Of a stretch of 64,000 nt of DNA, positions 11,474 to 21,952 are shown piece by piece. Every line of letters starts with the position of its first letter. Position 1 is the first letter of the stretch. The translations under genes and the position numbers were made by a program. This DNA is from Paramarasmius palmivorus (taxonomy: Eukaryota; Basidiomycota; Agaricomycetes; Agaricales; Marasmiaceae): NCBI GenBank assembly GCA_037176845.1, contig JAYKXP010000151.1, forward strand, positions 41,508-105,507, in the 5' to 3' direction. A model generated the notes under the pieces. It saw nothing but the letters and a program-made list of their open reading frames with translations, was not told the DNA's origin and did not search any database.

Positions 11474-13003
11474 TCAATTTGAACGAGGGTATAGAATCAC
11501 TTCATCATCTTCAGTATCATCTTCTGGGATATATGAATCAACATAAGATGATACCCAATCTTCTTCATGCTCTGGAGGTTTCATGATGAGCTTAATGGAT
11601 CCAAGGGTGAGTATGAGCTGGACATGTACCTTCATCTTCATCTTCTGATGTATATGAATCAGCATCAGATGACTCTATTAACATCACAAATAAGCTTAGG
11701 AAACTCCAGACAGTTGCCAGCTGGACAAGAGACATACCTTCACTTGATTCAGTAGCCCATATATGGATGTCAGGCCTATCTTCATTGTCATCATCCAATT
11801 CTGGGAGAGGGATTCTTAGTGTAACAGTTGAGTACAAGATGGGCAGGTAACACACCTTGAATAGAACCAGAATCCTTGACCCTTACCCACTCCCCATAAT
11901 CCTTCTCACCAGCCTCAGAGTCAATCTCACACCCCCAAACATGTAAGATGTGTAAGAGCTGCTGGAGGACCTGATCATATTCCTTTGGGCTTGATTCATA
12001 GTCAAGTCTTCTCTGGGACAAGTACAGTCCCTCTACCAGACCTCGCATGCCATCTGGGAGATTGTCCTCTGTACATTTTGTCAGAATACACTCTAGGTGG
12101 GAAGAACAGGTAGGCCACACCATTGACTAACTGTGAGAGCCAACTATTCACAAAAATATCATCATTGCTGACCCAAAGTTGAAATTGACAGTGTCATACA
12201 AAATAGAAGCTATGGATTTGGTCAGAATACATGTTGAGAAGAAAGAATGGGTATGTAGCACTGACAGTACTTCTTAATAGCATTGTCAAAGGTAAATGAG
12301 AGACAGTAGAGAAGGTGGTCCAAATCCTTCACTTGCATGCTTGTTACTGGTGTATGTTCTGTATCTGAGGGTAGTGTCAAAATGTGTGGTTGCGAGGGAA
12401 AATGGGAAGGCACCCTACGGTGAAATATCAACATGGGGATTTTTGAGATGTTGATTGCAAAAAGTTGAGGTGAACCAGGTTCTCTGCAGAAAGAGCATCA
12501 ATGAAGAGTCAAGGACATGAATCAGATCACACCTTGTTTTTGAGAATGTTTCAAAATCCCTCTTCCATACCTTCTCAGCATCAGCTCCATTGTACTTGAC
12601 AAGGGTGAACTGGGTGCCTCTGTGGGGAAATAGTTGGACGGTTTGGGTTGTTGTATGAGCCTTCAAACATCCCAGAATCTTGCCCCCACGAAATTGCCAC
12701 TCATACTCCGAGAGATCTTCATGGTGTATGTTTTGCAAAGTAATGATATCCCCGTGTATTGCCCTTCGGAACTGTAAACCATGTAGTGAGCACATCAGCA
12801 AGGTAAGTAACCTTGATACTTACATCACCATACTTTGTCTCTACCAACGGCAGGGCCAAGCTCGTACTGTTCATGGTTTGATTCCAGTTCCCATGAACAA
12901 TATTAGTTGTATTGTTGGAATTGTTGAACTGGTTCCCTTGCACGTGATTGAAGGTTGTCTGTGTGGTAGCAGTGGTGATGCTGTAGGATGTGTTTGTGTC
13001 CAT
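11474..13003 (-). CDS. Uncharacterised Agaricomycete family protein with N/Q/T-rich N-terminus (possibly decaying)
   Basis: Not a named gene. Exon 1 (13003-12845, 53 codons) starts MDTNTSYSITTATTQ and carries the N/Q-rich motif FNHVQGNQFNNSN. Exon 2 (12771-12533, 239 nt) encodes IITLQNIHHEDLSEYEWQF and ends KVWKRDFETFSK. Exon 3 begins at 12483 with EPGSPQLFAINISKIPMLIF and stays open to 12222. Further exons on the same strand (about 12130-11474) encode a stretch containing LYLSQRRLDYES and a Glu/Asp-rich tail (ESSDADSYTSEDEDE, then SYIPEDDTEDDEV). The motif order resembles a large, uncharacterised family in Agaricomycetes (recalled from general knowledge). The paralogue at 34723 has an exon 2 of exactly the same length. 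The joins between 12222 and 12130 are unclear, so the gene may be broken there. It lies in CpG-poor DNA yet the main exons remain open. Confidence 0.55.
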
Positions 13004-16000
13004 TGTGAGCTTTCAAGTTGGGTGTAGGAGGAGGTTGAAGGGGAAGATAGTAGTCCAGGGCAAACGGCAGAATGCAGTGTGAAAGCAAGAGGCAGAGTGC
13101 TTATATATTCAGTGATGATAGGCTTTGATATGGAGCAGACTTGCCTATTGTGGTTGACAGGAGGAACGAAACGGGAGGAATCAGCCAAGTGATGCCGATG
13201 TGTTCGGGTAGTCCTTCTGGCGTTAGATGTATGTTAGCAGCGTGTTTTGGGAATTGTGTTAGTATAGACCTGGGATAGTAGCACCACAGAGCCCTGCAAA
13301 GAGTAGGGTCATTAAGACGTTGAGCGCACCAAATTGAAACACGTTCCGCGGATGCGATAACCATGTTTTGTTCGTTCCGGGCAACTCGGGCCATCCAAGT
13401 CTTTCATTCATCATAGACCATGACGTCGACGTTCCAACTCCAAACCACCGACTTGGCGGAAAAGAACGGTTGGCATGAAGGAAACGAGCACCAAATACTC
13501 GTGGAAACCGCCCGTGTGCAATACAATCTGTCTGGGCACCCCAAACTTCCATCAAGGCATTCCCGTCGCGCAGCACTTTGGGGCTTCTAGCATGCACTGC
13601 CTAAACCCTATACCCCCAGATCCCGTGAATAACACCCTGCTTTTGGTTAGCAATTGAACGCTTTTCCGGGGACCCCTTTTCACTCTCACCACCATGATGT
13701 TTCTTCAACGACGCCTTCCGAAGATCTCATAGTCCTTCTAACTCCTCTGATTATCAACCGCCAGTTGGTTTAATAGGTTGAAAAACTGAAATTGACCAGG
13801 TGTGTAGTACATACCTCTTCCCATCGTCATCCGGCCAATCTCATTCTCTTTTCCCCACAGTTTTTTCAGCAATACGACCACCAGCCAGCACAAATTTCAA
13901 AAGACATGTCCTACCTCGCATGATACCCCTCACTGTCCGGGGAAAGACAGCCTCCACGCACCGTCCTATCCTGCTACACCGCACTTATACCCACTCCCGA
14001 CCTACTACACCCCCTCCATTACACCTCCCTCCATACCTTCGTCCTCGACGCAACTCCTCAAACCTTTCATTAACCTCACCAAGCCACTCGAATCGTTTTC
14101 ACTGGGACAAACGGTCAGGCTCGCGCTCTCGAACGAGTCTTGTCCGCCTCTACTCCCGCACACTACGCCCACTCCTAGAAATGAAGGTTTTCGCCCATTG
14201 TATGGAGAACGAGAGGATTCCCCGAGAGATGGACATAGTCAGGTGTCGGATCGTGTACGGAACGCTGGGGACATAATATAGCAAGGAAAATCCAGACCTA
14301 CCAATATCCTCGTTCCCCGATCGCTTTACGCGTCATTCACGCTCAGAACAAAACATTACATTGAAGGCGTCAACTACAGAGCACAGGCGGAGGATAACGC
14401 GGCCTTAGAAGGGCATGGTGTGTACGATTCTAAGCGAATGGTAAGTGCGTATCCTCCAGATGAAAGGGATGCCGTTCATCTGACGAATTAACGCCAGACA
14501 TCGTTTCGGTCGATATCACTACGACAGCAGGGCTTGGAAGGATTGTAGGCGGAGAGAGAGGATGTATTTGGAGTGGGGCAGGGGATAGGCAGACGCAGAT
14601 GCGCCTCGTTATTTTTTTTTTCAACGCCGATTCAAACAAGCTTCTTGCCCTTGTCTTGACCTCCACTGCTTCGATCCATCATCACGACCTTCCTGGGGCT
14701 AGCGTATGCTCCACATACCTGCGATACTTCGGCTGCGGTCGCTCTATTAGCTTTGAGCTGGCAACCCGGACATGCTTCCCATGCAACCTCACCTCGTGGT
14801 GTATACCCCAATGGCACACGGCATCAGATCATCTAAAACCCAGGCATAGTTGTTAGGCGCGTCGACATCCTTGTGTGCTTGATAGCCACGCGGAAAAAGG
14901 ACTCGTCGAGGACTCTTGGGAAGGTAGTCAAAAATGGACAACGAAGAATACGTAGCCATCTACCCATGCCTTGCGTATCCTCGTGATGGAGAATGCATGT
15001 ACCCAAGAGATGAGAGGAGAGCAAAGCAGCGGATATTAGCCAATGCCCCTCTTCTCTTGTTCCACGGAAAAGAACGATACAGTAGGTCTACGACATTTTG
15101 GAGTCGTTCTTCGTGTTCTAACCCTTTTTTTGTTCTCCTTAGGCTTCGCTCATCTCGGGGAATCACCTCGAAACAGCCCGCTGTGCGAGATCTTGCCGTC
15201 GATGAGGTCAGAATACGTGGCTGCAGTTGAAAAGAGAGGCTTTATGAGGAGTGTAGAGCTGTGGTTGTTCGGGATACGGTGATCGTAAGCGGACATCCCA
15301 GTTCAAACACCTTTTTTCGCCTCTCTGCATAATCAAACCCGTGCGTTGCAGTTTCTGCGTAATGTTCATTTCGTACAAGGTGCGTATTTCTATTCTTCAC
15401 TGTTACATACTCTGAAGGCTACGCTCTAGCTTCCTCTTGAATCCTTACAGCGTGGAAGTGCACTTGCTTGGACTTTTGGTGTCGGTGCGTTCTCTTATCT
15501 GTCCTTTTACTTCTATCCTCACACCGTGTTACCCATAGGTCGTCTCCGCATCTCATCTTTGACCAGCATAGGATGGTACACGTCGATATCTTCAGCCTAA
15601 CATCAGCAAGAAAGCGTCTACCTGTCATGGGTCTTGAAACGTCGCTTCCTGGATCCTTCGTGCGCTCTAGTTTAACTCGGCATCCAGCAAACACTCGGCG
15701 ACATACCAGGCGCAAATGACGCGTTCCCGGCGAAGCAAGGCTACCCGAGTATGTTGAACTTGAAGCCTTGAAACGGAGACGTCAGGCAGAGGCTTTCATT
15801 TCTTACTCGGGGAGCTGGTAAGTCCTGATCTTGCTCAACTTCATTCGCTTCTAATCTGTATGATGCTAGCTTTCTTGAACATCGACATAATCCACCCGAG
15901 CAATTATACGCATAGAGCTGGGACTATGGAGACTCCGACCACCATTGCCACGACCATGAACCTTCACAGCTACCTCCCGATGCCAATGCAATTCATTCTC

Positions 16001-17750
16001 ATGGCATATCAATCCTAGATACGAAGAAAACTCGTTGCCTTCAAGTTTCGCGCTCATGGCCAGGAACTAGAGCATCCATAGTGGTCGTACGTGTAAGCTT
16101 CTCTTATATACCGCTTTCTTCGTGTTTCTGACATCGTTCAGCTCTAAGCTCAACTGAATACTGACCGCGAGGCAGCTGCTCTCGTAGCTAGTCCACGGCT
16201 AGCTCATCCAAGCGGGGAAGTCCTAACAATTTCGCCGCTGGTGGTTTTTGGAAATCTCATACTTGAGATTTCTATGCGATGAAGGGTACGCGAAGGTATG
16301 TTTCTCAGAATATGGAAGTACCTGAAGCCTGACGTTACCATTTGGTCGGACAGTTCTCGAAGAGTTAGCTGCGGTCGTATTCCGCTTGTTCGGGACACGG
16401 ATCCTTCATACCACTGTCGAACCAAGAAGCTAGGGAAATCACAAGGCATTGTATTACGACTAGTACTACAGCTAAAGGATCTTGTACCGTTATACAAGAT
16501 CTACCACAATTCCACAATTGGCCAATCCCATTCTCAACGGTGACCGAGCATACGGCAGAGCGTTGAAGGGTTGAGTCCTAGGATCTTTGGCATATGGGAT
16601 CTACGAACGACGTCGGCCATGGCTGGTTCGCAGTGGTGGTTTGACTAGGAGTGCCTCGTGTTTGCGTACGAAGATCTGTACAAAGGTCAGAACTGTACAC
16701 AATCACAAGCTAGATGGCACGTACCATGAGCATGTCCAATATGCGGCATCCAGCACGCTCCTCGGTGAGAATCAAAGCAAATGAAGGTTCAGATACCGAG
16801 ATGTTCATTGGGCTGGATGAGTTGCAGCACATTTCGATTGTGGAGCGCGCAGGGTACCTGTGTAGGATGGAGTCCTCTCATTTATGGGTCAGGCTGGGAA
16901 ATGATAGTTAGAGTCTGGTTTGAGATGTTGGACGAGACGCACAACATAAACCTTTCAAGTTCGCAGGGCTCGACGTGTCTCGAGTATGGCAGGTGCCTAG
17001 GCAGCGGTTGCGTGAGTGAGGAGACTAGGGACCGGGAAACGGACAGTAGCAAAGGATATACACGTGAAGTCCAAGGCGATCGTAGCACGCTATACTGTGA
17101 GCCAAGCCGAGTAATAGAGTAACCGTTGATAATCCCTATGCGCGATGTCGGGGGTATATAATGCGGTCTAACAATGCAGAAGTATCAGTATCATGTCGGA
17201 ACTGTAAAGAGTAAAGGAGAGGACGTACCAGTACCATATTCGACAAGCCTAAAAAATGCTGTATACTCCGAGGATCCAACAAGTCCAGTCTATTATGGTT
17301 CGAGTTCGTAATTCATAGCTTCTGAATCTATGTTCAGAGAATTCGAAGAGACGCGTGAGATGATGAAGGTTGGTGAGAAAGAGAGACGCACGGTACAACT
17401 TCGGGACCGCCTTCTCTTTCAACGTCCACTACGTCGTCCAAGCCAACCCTTTCGACACATCCTACAGCACAGACAGCGCATCTCCATTTGATTGAGTCTA
17501 TCAATGCGACTAGAAATACGACAAAACAATGACGGAGGCACAACATCCCGGGGCTTTGAAGACCTCAGTGACATGATGTGCTTGCCAGTTCGACGACGCC
17601 TCGACATCGTTCTCCACCCTACAAAAATCTCGCGTTGCTTCTCTATACCCTGAATATAGATTCTTTGTTGGATAAATGGGCTGAAAAACAAAGTAAATTG
17701 AAAGGTGCGTAATTATCACTTCCCCTCGTTCCGGCGAATCTCATTCTAAA
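13004..17750. repeat. Long direct duplication, block 1 (pairs with 34724-39480)
   Basis: Collinear similarity to 34724-39480 with many substitutions and indels. Landmarks: the cttctggcgttagatg block (13216 / 34998), the cgcatgatacccctcactgt block (13917 / 35778), the cttgtaccgttatacaag near-palindrome (16480 / 38230), and the gagccaagccgagtaatag block (17099 / 38817). In two short stretches the same frame is recoverable in several copies (GVYDSKRM near 14430; YPRDERRAKQRILANA near 15000), so the ancestor probably encoded protein. All frames here are now interrupted. CpG is abundant, unlike the DNA to the left. Confidence 0.75.
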
Positions 17751-18620
17751 CCTCTCCCCATAGTTTACATCCAAACAATCTCCATCTCGGCCCAGACACC
17801 TTCCGAACTTGAAATTACACCTATAACAGCGCCGTCTCCCGCTTGAACCCGCTCTGGTGAAGAACGCATCCAAGGACTACTCGTATGCCCAGTTCCTATT
17901 CGCTCCCAACACTCCCCTTCGTTTCTCCGTTGCATCTCCCCCCTCCGTTGCTTGGTTCTCGATGCAACTATTAAAAATGCCTATCCGCCCCCACCAAAAC
18001 ACTCGAACCGTTTTCATTGGCGAACGGTCAAGCTCATGCTCTCGAGCGAAAATCTTATTCGCCTCGACTTCCGTACGCTACGCTCATTCCAGGCAAAATG
18101 GGGAATCTGCTCTAGCCCATAAATGCGGAGAAAGATCATTCAGTAAAAGGAACATTGGGGCTTGTTACGTCTGCGAGGAAGCCTAGGGAGAGGAAAGTCC
18201 GAACATGTTGGACCTGCTGTTCTCGTTGCCTGGTCGCTTCGCGCGTTATTCGCCGCAGAAGGATAATGGATACCACCGGCGGATAGTGCTACGAAGGGAA
18301 CAAAGCGATGGAAGGGTATGTGACTGGATCAAGGTATGTGCATATCCTCGAGGTCGAAGGGACATCGTTCATTGACACTAGGTGTTGTTTCGATAGATAT
18401 GACACCGATGGCAGGGATCAGAAAGGGAAGGCGGTGGAGAGGGATGGTATTTGGGGTAAGGTGGGAATACATATGCGCCAACGTTTGGCGCATGCTTTGG
18501 AAGATGGAGGATAGAGGCTTGGTCGGGTGTAGATCTCCCATCGTGCTCGTACTCTTTACCGAGCCTTTGTAGGGGAACTACCACAGGAAAGTCGCCGTGT
18601 TGTGAGTGAAAAGAGACGCG
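17580..18620 (+). repeat. Further decayed copy of the same repeat family
   Basis: The block cgacgcctcgacatcgttct at 17594, followed by the gaatctcattctaaacctct block and, near 18000-18100, the ctcgaaccgttttcattggc block and cgcctcgacttccgtacgct, matches in order the copies at 14080-14160, 35940-36030 and 42180-42260. It is more diverged and contains no long conserved frame. Confidence 0.5.
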
Positions 18621-18931
18621 TCTGCTCTTTTCCACAACAACCATTCCGATGGCTGCATGTACGTGGTATCATCATAGCCATCTATCAATACTGATAGTTG
18701 TTCCGCAGACGTCTCGCTCAACGCGCACCTCATAGTTGCATTCAAGAAGACGGATCCTCAACGGCACTTTAACAAACCCAAATTCTCCGATTTCCACTAC
18801 TTCAATCGATTGTCCCAACCCCGTTGCGCTGGGCGTATCATCCGCATACCCAGGTTCTGTAATACGCAGAACACCCCCGTACCTTCGATGTCGCAGCCAG
18901 GCTACTCAACCGCAACTGCTCCCCTTTATAA

Positions 18932-19894
18932 GAAGGGTTCGCCGGCGTTGGAAGCGAACATCTATGGCTCATAGATATACACGGGCAAGCAGATGCCCGG
19001 TGTATTCGATCTGAGGGATTGGCGGCGACTATTGCGATTCCTGGATGACTCTGTTCATCCATGGACCATGATACAGCTCACCCCCAGTAATGTCTTTTGG
19101 AGAGGAAGACATAGACTAGCAGCGAAGCCCCGAAAAAGAGCCGAATAGTGTTTCGACCCGGTCTTTCCTTCTGCCGTCATGATCTCCTTCTGACGCACCT
19201 CGATACCTCTCTTCTTCGCAATTTTCTCTCTAACCGAGTCTACTTTCGCATCGCATTCCACTTGGCACGCCTATCCAAGCACGACAAAACCAGGAGTTAC
19301 CACCGTATCTCACTCCTCTACGTTGGTGCGCGTCCTCAAGACTACACAGGGCACGAAAACCACTCTACTACCTATCAACTCCCCGTCTGCTTGCCTACAA
19401 CGCGAGTGTCACAGGGAACCGAACGTTCACAATGACACCTTTGGAAATCAGGCTATCACCGCACATGCGACCCATTCTCCGTGGGTTCTGGCATACCATC
19501 CTATGTATGGATTCGAACATGAAGCATAGACTTGGATATTCGGATGAACAGCAACCAGGAACACCCGTCATGCTATTCTGCACGCTGGCGTTCGTGTTTG
19601 CTCCTGAAAAGGCACAGATAAACCAGGGAAGATTGGATGAGAAGGTATCAACACTGTCATTATCAACTCGGTAACGACGGCACTGGTATAGGCATAACCT
19701 TGGCTTGAAGATCCAAAAATCGCAGGCTCGAGCTACTCAGACAGTTTAGTTGCCCGCAGGCTCTGCGTTGGATTGGAGCTGGTGTTTCTTACATAGATAT
19801 ATGGTATGTTACAATTGCTTTCGAAGATCTACATCACTAACCTATACCCTTGAAGCTTGAAGCCTCCGCTATCGACAATGCTCCCGGGAAGTTT
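18932..19894. repeat. Tandem duplication, unit 1
   Basis: Starts gaagggttcgccggcgttgg and ends at gctcccgggaagttt. The last 284 bp (19611-19894) match 20769-21052 with about two differences, while the earlier part is more diverged. No credible gene: the frame of the 255-codon open stretch in unit 2 is not open here. Confidence 0.8.
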
Positions 19895-20060
19895 CAAATA
19901 TCGATCGCCTCATACAAGCTCAGTGGTCCCGTATACTCGCTGCAACGGTACACGCAATACTTGATCTTGGGTACGAGCGGAAACACCAGCTGGGGGTCTT
20001 GGACCTGAAGCTGCGGAGCACCGTCTTGTCGTGAAGGAAGGGATCCACAGGATGCTCTCA

Positions 20061-21052
20061 GAAGGGTTCGCCGGCGTTGGAAGTGAACTGTGGCTCATAG
20101 ATTTACACGGGCAAGCAGATGCCCGGTATATTCGATCTGGGGGTACAACAGGGATCGGTGGCGACTATTGCGATTCTGGGATGACTTTGTTCATCCATGG
20201 ATCACGATCTAGTTCGCCCTGTTGTATCCTCAGTAATATCTTTTGGAGAGGAAGGCACAGACTAGCGGCGAAGCCCCGAAAAGAGCCGAATAGTGCCTTT
20301 CCTTCCACCACCATGATCTCGAGCCTTTGGCGTAGTTCACCACCTCTCTCCTTCGCAATTTCTCCTCCAACCATGTCTTATCTCGCTCACGTTCGAATCG
20401 CACTTCATATGTCACGCCTGTCCCTCGAGTCTACGCCGATGAAGAAAACCCAGGACTTACCACCGTATCTCACTCTGCTCAACCTTGACGCGCGGTCTCG
20501 AGTCTCAAAACCCACTCTACCACCTCTCAATTCCCCGTATCCTTGCCTACAACGCGAGCGTCATAGGGAAACCGAAACATCCACAGTGACCTCATTGGGA
20601 ATCGGGTTATCACTTCGCTCCAATACAGCCTGCTTCATGCAGGTTCGTCTATACTATCTTGTATACAGATTCGACCATGAAGCGTGGACATCGATACTCG
20701 GAAGAAAAGCAACCAGGTACACTCATCATGCTATTCTGCGCGCTGGTGTTCGTGTTCGCTCCCGAAAAGGCACAGATAAACCAGGGAAGATTGGATGAGA
20801 AGGTATCAACACTGTCATTATCAACTCGGTAACGACGGCACTGGTATAGGCATAACCTTGGCTTGAAGATCCAAAAATCGCAGGCTCGAGCTACTCAGAC
20901 AGTTTAGTTGCCCGCGGGCTCTGCGTTGGATTGGAGCTGATGTTTCTTACATAGATATATGGTATGTTACAATTGCTTTCGAAGATCTACATCACTAACC
21001 TATACCCTTGAAGCTTGAAGCCTCCGCTATCGACAATGCTCCCGGGAAGTTT
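20061..21052. repeat. Tandem duplication, unit 2
   Basis: Second unit, offset 1129 bp at its left edge and 1158 bp at its right edge from unit 1. It contains a 255-codon plus-strand open frame (20031-20798), which I do not accept as a gene. Sequence after the unit (21053-21407) shows no gene or repeat. Confidence 0.8.
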
Positions 21053-21407
21053 GCGGCGTCTTATCGTAGAAGAAATGATGCATATCGGTGCATCCGGGTC
21101 TACAGTCATGATATTCATTCAAGATGGTGAATTCTTTCTTTGACTCGGAACACTACGGCCATGCTGATCAGCGTTCATGTTGATAGTCATGAAGTTCGAG
21201 GTTGTACGAAGAGCAATGATACTTGACGAATGAAATACTACTAGCTTCGATTCTTGGGGGCGCACTCATTAATAAGTAGCTCTCGTTTATAGTCTAGCTT
21301 GTACGTTCTAGGCGTGCTAGGCCTATACATATAGAGTGCTCCTGGGCGAATGAATGAATAAACCAAGTCGCAATATTATATGGCAAACGTACCATACTTC
21401 CACTTTT

Positions 21408-21415
21408 GGCTGGCG
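21408..21415. repeat. Target-site duplication of KDZ element A, left
   Basis: The 8-mer ggctggcg, repeated at 31773-31780, directly outside the inverted ends of the 10.36-kb element. An 8-bp duplication agrees with what is known for Zisupton-type elements. Confidence 0.85.
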
Positions 21416-21500
21416 GAAAAATTGTATGAAATTTTTTAAACAAAAATTGGTTCGACCGAAAATAATAAAACATGTATAAACATGTCCTTACAGAGTGTAC
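21416..21500. repeat. Left terminal inverted repeat of element A
   Basis: Aligns over about 85 bp with the reverse complement of 31690-31772. The best block is tgtatgaaattttttaaac, followed by a second similar block with aataaaaca and tataaac. Confidence 0.88.
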
Positions 21501-21539
21501 TGAGGCCCAAAGTCCCCTACTAGGTACTCGCCAATTAAA

Positions 21540-21950
21540 CTAGATATTTAAACACCACTAGTTTAATGACTGTCACAATCACGGAATGAACAAGAAGAAC
21601 AAGTCTAAGTAGTGAACGGAGAAGAGCAAGATTTAAACAGGAACGGTCCTAAACACTTCAAATAAACACCAAGCTAGCAAACCCAGAATAAACAGCTATA
21701 GGGAATGTATAAAGTAATGAGGGAATGAAACAGCGAATAAAACAGCGAATAAAACACGAACTTGTAAGCCGACTTTTAAGCAAGCGGAATTAAACGATGA
21801 ATAAACACAAAAATGATAAACACAGAATAAACACCCGGAGGCAATGTACAAAAGTAGTGGTACAATGAAACAGCCAATTAAATTAAACACGAACTTGTAA
21901 GCCGCTTTTATGCAAGCGGAATAAAACACGGAATAAAACAGTACCTCCTT
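21540..21950. repeat. Subterminal repeat field of element A, left
   Basis: About ten copies of aataaaaca or aataaacac. The unit cacgaacttgtaagccg followed by caagcgga occurs twice, near 21757 and 21887. Arrays of short subterminal repeats are commonly transposase-binding sites; that role is inferred here. Confidence 0.65.
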
Positions 21951-21952
21951 CT

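Noticed and set aside
20031..20798. 255-codon plus-strand open frame
   Set aside because: The frame is not open in the matching tandem unit at 18932-19894, has no known motif, and overlaps other frames on the opposite strand.
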